From: Nitrosomonas ureae
GTDB lineage: Bacteria > Pseudomonadota > Gammaproteobacteria > Burkholderiales > Nitrosomonadaceae
DNA: 64,000 nt
Assembly: GCF_900108305.1 (NCBI RefSeq)
Contig: NZ_FNUX01000008.1
Location: 62,001 to 126,000, forward strand
Direction of reading: 5' to 3'
Part shown: in pieces, positions 17,305 to 26,212 of the stretch
Layout: each line of letters starts with the position of its first letter
How positions within the stretch are numbered: the stretch's first letter is position 1
Made by a program: the position numbers and the translations under genes
Notes under the pieces: model-generated
Database searches by the model: none
What the model saw: only the letters and a program-made list of their open reading frames with translations
Told to the model about the DNA's origin: nothing

Positions 17305-18030
17305 TTACAAATTGAATTGAATTTCTCGTTCAGCAGCGGATGGCTCGAATCCACTGGTTTCATAATATTGGAAAATTGCACTGACAATTTGTTCGGGTTC
17401 ATCGATAATTTGAATCAGATTCATATCATCGGTTGAGATAAAACCTTCAGTAATCAACGCATGCCGGAACCAGTCGAGCAAACCGTTCCAGAATTCTGAA
17501 TAAACGAGGATGATAGGCATTTTACGGGTTTTTCCCGTTTGCACCAGGGTTAACGCCTCCATAAGTTCATCTAATGTTCCGAAGCCGCCGGGAAGGACGA
17601 CGTAAGCGGTGGCAAATTTGACAAACATATATTTGCGGACAAAGAAATGCCGAAAACTTTGACTGATATCCTGAAATGCATTGCGATGTTGTTCGTGTGG
17701 CAATTGGATGTTTAAACCGATGCTGGGTGATTTTCCGTAATAAGCGCCTTTATTTGCAGCTTCCATGATACCCGGGCCGCCGCCGGAGATTACAGAAAAG
17801 CCGGCGTCAGAAAGTTGTTTGGCAATTTGCTCGGCTAATTTATAGTGTGGGCTGTTGGGATGGGTACGCGCGCTGCCAAAAATGCTGACAGCGGGCTGAA
17901 TGGTGTCGAGCCGTTCTGTTCCTTCTACAAATTCTGCCATAATTCCAAACATGCGCCATGACTCTCTGGCTGACCAGGGTTTATCCATAGACGGGGGTAC
18001 GGCTGGTTTAGGTTTATCTCGCAAGCTCAT
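17305..18030 (-). CDS. LOG family (TIGR00730) Rossmann-fold protein
   Basis: Probably a nucleoside 5'-monophosphate phosphoribohydrolase of the LOG type, which splits the N-glycosidic bond of nucleotides such as cytokinin riboside monophosphates. The 241-residue protein shows the two family signatures: 'ISGGGPGIMEAANKGA' in the middle and 'PGGFGTLDELMEAL' about 60 residues later, holding the catalytic Arg/Glu region. The physiological substrate in this organism cannot be told. It starts 13 bases from the polA start on the opposite strand, so promoter elements of each gene must reach into the other. Confidence 0.85.
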   Translation of the reverse strand: MSLRDKPKPAVPPSMDKPWSARESWRMFGIMAEFVEGTERLDTIQPAVSIFGSARTHPNSPHYKLAEQIAKQLSDAGFSVISGGGPGIMEAANKGAYYGKSPSIGLNIQLPHEQHRNAFQDISQSFRHFFVRKYMFVKFATAYVVLPGGFGTLDELMEALTLVQTGKTRKMPIILVYSEFWNGLLDWFRHALITEGFISTDDMNLIQIIDEPEQIVSAIFQYYETSGFEPSAAEREIQFNL

Positions 18031-18043
18031 AGGAAATTTATAA

Positions 18044-20794
18044 ATGAAAACAGTGTTGCTGGTTGATGGTTCATCTTATTTATACCGTGCTTATCATGCA
18101 TTGCCTGATTTACGTAATCGCAATAATGAACCAACGGGCGCTATTCATGGTGTTCTCAATATGCTGCGGCGTTTGCACAAGGATTACCACGCGGATTATA
18201 GCGCGTGTGTGTTTGATGCAAAAGGTAAAACTTTCCGGGACGAGATCTATTCTGAGTATAAAGCACATAGACCGCCTATGCCTATGGAGCTGGCGGCCCA
18301 GATCGAACCCTTGCATGCCTGTATCCGTGCTATGGGCTGGCCGATGTTGATTATTGACGGAGTGGAGGCGGATGATGTCATCGGTACCTTGGCGAGACGG
18401 GCAGTCGAAGCTGATATGCGGTGCATCATCTCCACCGGAGACAAAGATATTGCGCAGCTGGTGAATTCTCATATTTCATTGGTCAATACCATGAGTAATG
18501 AAGTACTCGATGAAGCGAGCGTGTCAGCCAAGTTTGGTGTGCCGCCGGAACGCATGCTGGATTACCTGATGCTGGTAGGCGATACGTCAGACAATGTTCC
18601 CGGTGTGCACAAGGTAGGGCCCAAAACAGCCGTCAAATGGCTGACGCAATATGGATCATTGGATAACATCATTGAGCATGCCGATGAAATCAAAGGCGCA
18701 ATAGGTGATAATTTACGCAAGGCATTGGATTGGTTCGATACCGCGCGCCAGTTAATCACTATCAAATGTGATGTGGATCTGCCGGTTAAAATCACGGATC
18801 TGGCCCTGCAGCCTCAGGATACCGGACAACTGGCACGGCTTTACGAGCAGCTGGACATGAAGACGTCGTTGCGTGAATTACGTCAACAGGAAGGGATTGC
18901 GAATTCGAATCAACCGGGATCAGCCACTGTGAGTGAAAACCAGCTGGCTGCAGGTGATGGCGGAAATGATAAAGCCGTTATGGGTCAATCAGTCACTTAT
19001 CAAACGATCTTTACCGATGCGGAATTGGATGATTGGTTAACTCGATTGGATGCGGCGCAGCTGGTATCGATCGATAGTGAAACAACCAGTCTGAATCCAA
19101 TGCAGGCAAAACTGGTGGGTATTTCGTTTTGCGTTGAGAGCCATCATGCGGCATACCTTCCATTGATGCATAGGTATCCCGGGGCGCCGCAGCAACTTTC
19201 GTTTGATAGCGCGTTAAAAAAACTTAAGCCGTGGCTGGAGAGTGCAACAAGGCCCAAATTGGGACAGAATTTAAAATACGATAAACATGTTTTTGCCAAC
19301 CATGACATCCAGTTGAATGGTATTGCTCATGATACATTGCTGCAATCCTATGTGCTGGAATCCCATCGTTCTCATAATATGGATAGTTTGGCGTTACGCC
19401 ATCTCGATGTTAAGACGATCAGTTATGACGATGTTACCGGGAAAGGCGTCAAGCGTATCGGATTTGATGAAGTAGCGATTGATACCGCCACGCAGTATGC
19501 TGCGGAAGATGCGGATATCACGTTCCGTTTGCATCAGGCGTTGTATCCCAATATCCAAAGTAACGCGCAATTGAATTACATCTATCGTGAAATAGAAATG
19601 CCGATACTGAATGTGTTATTTGAAATTGAGAGAAATGGCGTTTTATTGGACTACAAACTGTTACAAAAGCAGAGTCACGAGCTGGGTGAAAAATTGCATG
19701 CACTGGAACAACAAGCCTATGCCCTCTCCGGACAGCCGTTCAACTTGAATTCACCCAAGCAGATACAGGAAATTTTGTTTCACCAGCTTAAATTACCGAT
19801 TGTCAAAAAAACACCTACGGGTGTCCCTTCTACCGATGAAGACGTGCTGCAGCAGCTTGCATTGGATTACCCATTACCGAAGCTATTACTTAATTATCGT
19901 AGTTTATCTAAATTGAAATCCACATATACTGACAAATTACCGCTCATGATGGATCGCAATACCGGGCGGGTGCATACCAATTATTCCCAAGCCGTTGCTG
20001 TGACCGGCCGCCTGGCCAGTTCGGATCCTAATCTGCAAAATATTCCAGTGCGTACCAGCGAGGGCCGCAGAATTCGTGAAGCGTTTATAGCCCCGGCGGG
20101 ATACCGGATTATTTCAGCCGATTACTCACAGATAGAATTACGCATCATGGCGCATATTTCTCAAGATGAAGGTCTGTTAAAAGCGTTTGCGGCCGGGGAA
20201 GATATTCATAGCGCAACGGCTGCAGAAATTCTGGGAATTCCCCTGCATCAGGTCGATCAAGAGCAGCGTCGCTATGCTAAGGTGATTAATTTTGGCTTGA
20301 TTTATGGTATGTCTGAATTCGGTTTGGCGGCGCAATTGGGCATTGAGCGTAGTGCTGCCCGTGCTTATATGGAACGTTATTTTGCCCGGTATCCGGGAGT
20401 GGAGAGATATATGCAGCAAACCCGCGAGAAAGCCAGACGGCTGGGTTATGTTGAAACCGTACTGGGACGCAGGCTATGGTTGCCCGAGATTAACAATGCC
20501 AATGGCAATCGCCGGCAAGGGGCGGAACGGGCTGCCATTAATGCACCCATGCAGGGCACTGCCGCCGATATTATCAAGCTGGCAATGATCGCGGTACGCA
20601 GCTGGCTACACAAGGAAAAATTACGCAGCAAGCTGATTATGCAGGTCCATGATGAACTGGTTCTGGAGGTTCCGGATGATGAAGTTGCATTAATGAAATC
20701 CGGCCTGCCGGAATATATGGGCAATGTTTTGCAGCTTGATGTACCGCTGGTAATTGAGATCGGAGCCGGAGATAATTGGGAACAGGCGCACTAG
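18044..20794 (+). CDS. polA: DNA polymerase I
   Basis: Fills gaps and removes RNA primers in replication and repair. The 916-residue protein has all three domains. The 5'-3' exonuclease is at 1-290 ('VDGSSYLYRAYHA', 'EADDVIGTLA', 'STGDKDIAQL'). The 3'-5' proofreading domain starts near 335 with the DxE of 'SIDSETTSLNP' intact. The A-family polymerase has 'ADYSQIELRIMAHIS', the O-helix 'RRYAKVINFGLIYGMS' and the motif C 'MQVHDELVLEV'. The ATG at 18044 is preceded by AGGAAA. It is convergent with rne, with stop codons 32 bases apart. Confidence 0.98.
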   Translation: MKTVLLVDGSSYLYRAYHALPDLRNRNNEPTGAIHGVLNMLRRLHKDYHADYSACVFDAKGKTFRDEIYSEYKAHRPPMPMELAAQIEPLHACIRAMGWPMLIIDGVEADDVIGTLARRAVEADMRCIISTGDKDIAQLVNSHISLVNTMSNEVLDEASVSAKFGVPPERMLDYLMLVGDTSDNVPGVHKVGPKTAVKWLTQYGSLDNIIEHADEIKGAIGDNLRKALDWFDTARQLITIKCDVDLPVKITDLALQPQDTGQLARLYEQLDMKTSLRELRQQEGIANSNQPGSATVSENQLAAGDGGNDKAVMGQSVTYQTIFTDAELDDWLTRLDAAQLVSIDSETTSLNPMQAKLVGISFCVESHHAAYLPLMHRYPGAPQQLSFDSALKKLKPWLESATRPKLGQNLKYDKHVFANHDIQLNGIAHDTLLQSYVLESHRSHNMDSLALRHLDVKTISYDDVTGKGVKRIGFDEVAIDTATQYAAEDADITFRLHQALYPNIQSNAQLNYIYREIEMPILNVLFEIERNGVLLDYKLLQKQSHELGEKLHALEQQAYALSGQPFNLNSPKQIQEILFHQLKLPIVKKTPTGVPSTDEDVLQQLALDYPLPKLLLNYRSLSKLKSTYTDKLPLMMDRNTGRVHTNYSQAVAVTGRLASSDPNLQNIPVRTSEGRRIREAFIAPAGYRIISADYSQIELRIMAHISQDEGLLKAFAAGEDIHSATAAEILGIPLHQVDQEQRRYAKVINFGLIYGMSEFGLAAQLGIERSAARAYMERYFARYPGVERYMQQTREKARRLGYVETVLGRRLWLPEINNANGNRRQGAERAAINAPMQGTAADIIKLAMIAVRSWLHKEKLRSKLIMQVHDELVLEVPDDEVALMKSGLPEYMGNVLQLDVPLVIEIGAGDNWEQAH

Positions 20795-20826
20795 AAAACT
20801 ATATGCACTTGCAGCGTGCACGGGCT

Positions 20827-23343
20827 TCATTCGCGTGTTTCGATTTGCATTAACGGCTCAGCGGGAGCATCGGAGGTTTGCTTGATTTTTCTTCTTCGCG
20901 GTCTTTTAGGAATAATGATTTCTTCGGTTGCCATCTCAACTTTTTCTGGCGGTGTCTCTATCATCACGAGGCCACTTTCCGTGAAATCCGGAAGTGTTTT
21001 AGTGATGTGAGATTCAGGTTGTTGATATGCAATAGCCGATTCATCCGGGAGATTATTGTTACTGGCTATTTGAGGATCGTTAGCAGGGTTTTTTGCAACT
21101 TCTTTCCTCGTAGATTGCTTCTTGGCAGGTTCAATGACTGGAGTCGATGTTGCAATATCCTGTATATGATTTGCCGAATTATCATCATTGGTCGATGCAC
21201 TATCCGGAGCGTCCTGATTCTCAATCAAAGTCTTAGCGCGTACCGATTGATCGCGATTCTTATTCCCGCGATGCCGGCGCGTACGTTTACGATCTACGGG
21301 TTTTGCATCTATGCCGTCATGATTTTCTGTTTCATTGATGAGTGCATTGTCTGACGGTAATTTTTCTTCAAGATCCGGATCGGACTGTGGAGAAGGCCTG
21401 CTTCTGGCATTTTTTCGTTCTATGGATGGCTCCGGAGAATCACCAGATTCCGCCGGGGTGGCGTATTCTGCTGGTGTCGCAGCGACGATACCAGGATCTG
21501 TCAGTTCGCCTGGTTTGGTTTGTTTGTGCATAGAAGCATCTTTATTACGCTCATTGCGGTTTCTTCCACGCCGCCCTCTCGATCGCGTGCGTTCCTGAGA
21601 CGTCTTGTTTTTATCAATGTCAAGCTGTTGTTTTTTCTCAAGCTCGGTTTTGATCTCTTCATTCTTAACAGGTTTAAACCAACCGAAGAATTTATCCAAT
21701 AACGAAGTGTCGCGTGATTTATCTTCGCGCACTGGTGCGGGTAGAGTGGGGGTTATACCCTGAACCGCGGCTTGTGGACGGACAGGTTTATTTTTCTGCT
21801 CAGAAAATACGAGGTTGTTATCTTCAGTATTTTTCTCCACCAATTTATAACTGGCGACCGCTTCATTTGACCTTATGTCTTCCTGGCGTAAGCGATTAAT
21901 ACTATAGTTAGGCGTTTCGATATGAATATTGGGGATCAGAACAATATTGATCCTTTGACGTATTTCAATGTCATAAATTTCCGCGCGTTTTTCGTTTAGC
22001 AAAAAGGTGGCTACATCAACCGGCAATTGAACATGCAACGTGTTGGTGTTTTCTTTCATGGCTTCTTCCTGAATGATCCTTAGTATATGCAGCGCTGAAG
22101 AATCGGTTCCACGGATGAAGCCAGTGCCTTGACATCGCGTGCAAGGAATGTAATTACTTTCCCCTAATGAAGGGCGTAAGCGTTGGCGGGATAATTCCAG
22201 TAATCCAAAACGCGAAATTTTTCCTACCTGAATACGCGCGCGGTCTTGCCGCAATGCCTCATGCAATCGAGCTTCGACTTCGCGCTGATTGCGCTGTACA
22301 TCCATATCGATAAAGTCGATAACAATTAATCCGCCCAAATCCCGTAGCCGCAATTGACGGGCGATCTCATCAGCTGCTTCAAGATTGGTATTGAGCGCGG
22401 TATGTTCAATATCCAGGCCGCGGATTGCGCGGGCTGAGTTTACGTCAACAGAAACCAGTGCTTCAGTGTGATCGATAACGATTGCACCGCCTGAAGGAAG
22501 AGAAACCTGTCTGGAATAGGCTGTTTCTATCTGATGTTCAATTTGAAAGCGTGAGAATAATGGAACATCATCATGATAAAACTTAAGACGATCCACGTTT
22601 GCAGGCATAACGTGCGCCATAAATTGACTGGCTTGTTCATAGATATCACGGCTGTCAATCAGGATTTCACCGATTTCCTGGCTAAAGTAATCGCGAATTG
22701 CACGGATAACCAAGCTGCTTTCTTGATAGATCAGAAAAACACCATCTTGATTATTGGCGGCTTCCTCAATGGCGTACCAAAGCTGTGTCAGGTAGTTCAA
22801 ATCCCATTGCAGTTCTTCTTTGCTGCGACCGATCCCGGCAGTTCTGGCAATAATGCTCATGCCTGCAGGAATTTCAAGTTTTGCAATGACTTCGCGTAAA
22901 TCATTGCGTTCTTCACCTGTGATGCGGCGCGATACACCGCCACTACTGGAATTATTAGGAATTAAAACCAAATACCGACCGGCCAGAGAGATATAAGTCG
23001 TTAATGCAGCGCCCTTGGTTCCTCGTTCGTCTTTGTCGACTTGAACGATGAGTTCTTGCCCTTCTTGCAGAAGATCCTGGATTCGCGCATTGGGAGTGCC
23101 GCTTTCAGCAAAACACGAAGGGGCAATCTCTTTGAATGGCAAGAAACCATGCCTTTCACAGCCGTAATCAACAAACGCAGCCTCCAGACTGGGTTCGACA
23201 CGTGTAATAACAGCTTTGTAGATATTGCTTTTACGTTGTTCTTTGCTTACAGATTCTATATCGAGGTCAACCAGCGTTTGACCGTTTACTATTGCAACGC
23301 GCAACTCTTCAGGTTGTGTTGCATTAAATAACATTCGTTTCAT
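20827..23343 (-). CDS. rne: Ribonuclease E
   Basis: The endonuclease that starts most mRNA decay and processes rRNA and tRNA; it scaffolds the degradosome at the inner membrane. The N-terminal catalytic half (about 1-510) has the S1 domain (from about 38), catalytic aspartates D300 and D343 in '[10 protein letters not shown]' and 'VIDFIDMD', and the zinc-link CTRC at 401-404. The C-terminal half (about 510-838) is charged, low-complexity and Arg/Glu-rich, as expected for the non-catalytic scaffold. At 838 residues it is shorter than the E. coli enzyme (1061), mostly in that tail. It is divergent from rluC, a widely conserved pairing. Confidence 0.95.
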   Translation of the reverse strand: MKRMLFNATQPEELRVAIVNGQTLVDLDIESVSKEQRKSNIYKAVITRVEPSLEAAFVDYGCERHGFLPFKEIAPSCFAESGTPNARIQDLLQEGQELIVQVDKDERGTKGAALTTYISLAGRYLVLIPNNSSSGGVSRRITGEERNDLREVIAKLEIPAGMSIIARTAGIGRSKEELQWDLNYLTQLWYAIEEAANNQDGVFLIYQESSLVIRAIRDYFSQEIGEILIDSRDIYEQASQFMAHVMPANVDRLKFYHDDVPLFSRFQIEHQIETAYSRQVSLPSGGAIVIDHTEALVSVDVNSARAIRGLDIEHTALNTNLEAADEIARQLRLRDLGGLIVIDFIDMDVQRNQREVEARLHEALRQDRARIQVGKISRFGLLELSRQRLRPSLGESNYIPCTRCQGTGFIRGTDSSALHILRIIQEEAMKENTNTLHVQLPVDVATFLLNEKRAEIYDIEIRQRINIVLIPNIHIETPNYSINRLRQEDIRSNEAVASYKLVEKNTEDNNLVFSEQKNKPVRPQAAVQGITPTLPAPVREDKSRDTSLLDKFFGWFKPVKNEEIKTELEKKQQLDIDKNKTSQERTRSRGRRGRNRNERNKDASMHKQTKPGELTDPGIVAATPAEYATPAESGDSPEPSIERKNARSRPSPQSDPDLEEKLPSDNALINETENHDGIDAKPVDRKRTRRHRGNKNRDQSVRAKTLIENQDAPDSASTNDDNSANHIQDIATSTPVIEPAKKQSTRKEVAKNPANDPQIASNNNLPDESAIAYQQPESHITKTLPDFTESGLVMIETPPEKVEMATEEIIIPKRPRRRKIKQTSDAPAEPLMQIETRE

Positions 23344-23787
23344 TTACAAACCTTACGTGTTTTATTTGTCCATGCACTATCCATAATTTGCCGAATGGAT
23401 AGATTTTTTCGGTGTACGTAGTTGTAATGAGGAGCTTTGGGTTTATTGTTTGAGTTACAAAAAATATTTGTCAATTATGTGTTTCTTTTTGTTAATTTAT
23501 TTAATATGTTGGATTGTTCTTTATAGTTTCAATCTCAACGATATTTATAGATATTATGCAGACTGTTTAAGGTAACAGATTTTACATAAAGTTCCAAACG
23601 CAACTTTCCTTAAACCCGATCATTCATTAATCTAAGAGAGCATGGGCTTGATCAGCGAATTTATAATGCATATTTTGTCTTGAATAATTTAGTTCTTGCA
23701 GAGAAATAATGATTAATACCCCTTTAATTCCTTTGGAGTTTACATATTATATCTGGGATTTCATTAAATCAAATATATAATTAAAGT
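23344..23787 (+). other. AT-rich intergenic region between rne and rluC
   Basis: A 444-base divergent region, far more AT-rich than its flanks, with no clear long gene. In E. coli a long rne 5' untranslated region mediates feedback by RNase E itself; this region is long enough for a similar leader, but I could not identify the element. A 23-codon open frame (23709-23780) ends eight bases before the rluC start; it has only a weak GCAGAG-type ribosome site. Confidence 0.5.
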
Positions 23788-24768
23788 ATGGAATCTATTA
23801 CATCAATAACCAAAGAGTGTGTGAAAGAAGATGGAGATGATCAGCGGATCGATAATTTTTTATTCAAACGATTTAGGAATGTACCAAAAAATCATTTGTA
23901 TCAATTGGTAAGAAGCGGTCAGGTGCGTGTTAACGGAAAGCGGATAGATGCTAACTATCGCTTGCAGTTAGGCGATATGGTGCGAATTCCGCCAGTCAGG
24001 ACTGAAACAAAAGATTCTTTCAATCGAGCTGCAATTACTTGTGTAAATTTCTTCTCTTTTACTAATCTATATGAAGATGATGCAGTGCTGGCAATTGATA
24101 AGCCAAGTGGAATGGCTGTTCATGGTGGAAGTAACGTCAGCTTTGGCGTGATCGAGCAATTACGTGCGCAAAATCCATCATGGAAATTTCTAGAGTTGGT
24201 GCATCGTTTGGATCGGGAAACTTCGGGTGTGTTGTTATTGGCAAAAAAACGCAGTGCATTGGTCGAGCTGCATCGACAAATCCGCGAAGGCCTAGTGGAG
24301 AAACATTATCTGGTTATGGTCAAAGGCAAGTGGCGGAATGCTAAACAGCATGTAAGGCTGGCGCTTGACAAATATGTGACGGCCAGTGGTGAAAGGCGTG
24401 TCGCTGTAGTCACCAGCATTCGCCCTGGCAACAAGCCGATGACTTCTCATTCGATATTTAAGCTGGATAAATCCTGGGATAATTTCAGTTTATTGGATGC
24501 AGAAATAAAAACCGGCCGTACGCATCAAATCCGTGTTCACCTTGCACATTTGGGTTTTCCCATTCTGGGAGATGATAAATATGGTAATTTTGAGATCAAC
24601 AAGCGACTCGCTAAAGGTGAGAGTGGCGGGAAAAGCAAACTGACGCGTATGTTTTTGCATGCTCATTCGCTGCAAATAACACACCCCGTTTCAGGACAGC
24701 GTATCAATCTGCGTTCGCCTTTGTCCAGTGATCTGCAGAAATTCATCGACGATCTGGATCGATTCTAA
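23788..24768 (+). CDS. rluC: Ribosomal large subunit pseudouridine synthase C
   Basis: Isomerises uridines to pseudouridine in 23S rRNA (in E. coli at positions 955, 2504 and 2580). The 326-residue protein has an N-terminal S4 RNA-binding domain (about 18-75, 'NHLYQLVRSGQVRVNGKR'). The RluA-family catalytic domain follows, with the active Asp at 142 in 'HRLDRETSG' and the 'TGRTHQIRVHLAHLG' motif. The assignment as RluC, not RluD, rests on the S4 sequence and on its place opposite rne; a true RluD is encoded elsewhere in this window. Confidence 0.9.
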   Translation: MESITSITKECVKEDGDDQRIDNFLFKRFRNVPKNHLYQLVRSGQVRVNGKRIDANYRLQLGDMVRIPPVRTETKDSFNRAAITCVNFFSFTNLYEDDAVLAIDKPSGMAVHGGSNVSFGVIEQLRAQNPSWKFLELVHRLDRETSGVLLLAKKRSALVELHRQIREGLVEKHYLVMVKGKWRNAKQHVRLALDKYVTASGERRVAVVTSIRPGNKPMTSHSIFKLDKSWDNFSLLDAEIKTGRTHQIRVHLAHLGFPILGDDKYGNFEINKRLAKGESGGKSKLTRMFLHAHSLQITHPVSGQRINLRSPLSSDLQKFIDDLDRF

Positions 24769-24817
24769 CGGCCCGGTTTAAGTTCTTCTTATGAAGCCGC
24801 GATGATACAATGTACGA

Positions 24818-25462
24818 TTAAATATCAGGATTGGTGGCAATTTGTTCAGTTTTAAACATGGTTTGCAAGACTTCCCAGACATTTTCTGCAATTTTCTTCT
24901 GTGCGACTTCGGTAGGGTGTATTCCGTCAGCTTGAAAGAATTCGTGTTTATCGCCAAAACCAGCGAGTAAGAATGGTATTAATTTGATTTGATAATTTTC
25001 GGCCAATTGCGGAAAGATGGCTTGGAACTTTTGTGTGTAGGTTCTGCCATAATTTGGTGGTAGCTGCATGCCGGCAAGTAAAACCAGTGCATTGTTTTGT
25101 TGACATTCTTCTATAATGGCAGCCAGATTCTCATAAATGGATTTGATCGATGCGCCGCGTAAACCGTCATTTCCACCAAGTTCAACGATAACAATCTCGG
25201 GACGATGTGTTTCAAGCGCTTGCCGGATTCGATTGCGGCCTCCCGATGCCGTTTCGCCGCTGATGCTTGTGTTGATGATGCGATAATCAGCATGTTTTGA
25301 CTGTAATCGTTGTTCCAGCAGTGTAACCCAGCCTGCTTCGGTCGATATGCCATAACTGGCGGATAGGCTATCGCCAAAGACCATTATGGTTTTGGTCGAT
25401 GCGACTGCCGGAGCGCAGATAGTAAAAACAACAATCAGAATAATCAGGAAATTTTTTTTCAT
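24818..25462 (-). CDS. tesA: SGNH arylesterase / acyl-CoA thioesterase I (TesA-like)
   Basis: A periplasmic multifunctional esterase/thioesterase/lysophospholipase of the GDSL family. The 214-residue precursor has a signal peptide ending about residue 22. It has the block I serine S32 in 'FGDSLSASYG', block III 'VELGGNDGLRG', and the block V pair in 'DGIHPTEVAQ'. It is divergent from ybbA and ybbP, as in E. coli and many proteobacteria. Its ATG (25462-25460) overlaps the ybbA ATG (25461-25463) within one CATG, leaving no intergenic space. Confidence 0.92.
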   Translation of the reverse strand: MKKNFLIILIVVFTICAPAVASTKTIMVFGDSLSASYGISTEAGWVTLLEQRLQSKHADYRIINTSISGETASGGRNRIRQALETHRPEIVIVELGGNDGLRGASIKSIYENLAAIIEECQQNNALVLLAGMQLPPNYGRTYTQKFQAIFPQLAENYQIKLIPFLLAGFGDKHEFFQADGIHPTEVAQKKIAENVWEVLQTMFKTEQIATNPDI

Positions 25463-26150
25463 GTTAGATAATGATGTTAATCAGCCCATTCTTTGGACTC
25501 ATGCATTGACCAAGCAGGTCAATACCGGAGATACACAACTTACGATATTGCAAGATATCGATCTGCAAGTAAATGCAGGTGAGGCTGTTGCAATTATAGG
25601 CGCATCCGGTTCGGGAAAATCTACTTTATTAGGCTTACTGGCAGGATTGGATTTGCCAACCGCAGGGAAAGTTCATCTGGATGCAATCGATATTTTTACA
25701 TTGGATGAGGATAGCCGCGCGGCTTTGCGCGGAAAAATTCTGGGTTTTGTTTTTCAATCATTTCAATTATTACCAGCGTTAACGGCGACTGAGAATGTGA
25801 TGTTGCCTTTGGAGCTTTCTCAACAGAACAAAAATGCTGAAGCAATAGCCCGGAAATTGCTGGAGCGCGTAGGACTGGCCAAACGCCTGAATCATTATCC
25901 TAAACAATTGTCCGGAGGAGAGCAGCAACGCGTTGCCATTGCGCGTGCTTTTGCCACGGATCCTAAGTTATTGCTGGCGGATGAACCCACCGGGAATCTT
26001 GACTCGGCTACCGGTATACAGATAATTGATCTCATGTTTGAGCTTAATCGTGAGCATGGCACGACATTGGTTCTCGTTACTCATGATGAAGCGTTGTCAC
26101 GGCGCTGTTCGCGTCAGATTCGTTTAGCGGACGGTAAATTGGTGCCATAG
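25461..26150 (+). CDS. ybbA: ABC transporter ATP-binding protein YbbA
   Basis: ATPase subunit of a MacB/LolD-like (type VII) ABC transporter paired with YbbP; the exported substrate is unknown. The 229-residue protein has Walker A 'GASGSGKST', Q-loop, signature 'LSGGEQQRVAIARA', Walker B 'LLLADEPTGNLDSAT' and switch His in 'LVTHDE'. I chose ATG 25461, with an AGGAA ribosome site 10 bases upstream that lies inside tesA. An in-frame ATG at 25386 would bury the N-terminus in tesA. It is 62 bases from ybbP and probably cotranscribed with it. Confidence 0.93.
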   Translation: MLDNDVNQPILWTHALTKQVNTGDTQLTILQDIDLQVNAGEAVAIIGASGSGKSTLLGLLAGLDLPTAGKVHLDAIDIFTLDEDSRAALRGKILGFVFQSFQLLPALTATENVMLPLELSQQNKNAEAIARKLLERVGLAKRLNHYPKQLSGGEQQRVAIARAFATDPKLLLADEPTGNLDSATGIQIIDLMFELNREHGTTLVLVTHDEALSRRCSRQIRLADGKLVP

Positions 26151-26212
26151 TTGCAGAAGCTTGGCATTATTGCTATTCATTCTATCTTTTTAGTACATTG
26201 ATGATTTTCATT

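Noticed and set aside
20804-20820. TGCAC/GTGCA hairpin between convergent polA and rne
   Set aside because: Only five base pairs and no T-run on either side; not called as a terminator.
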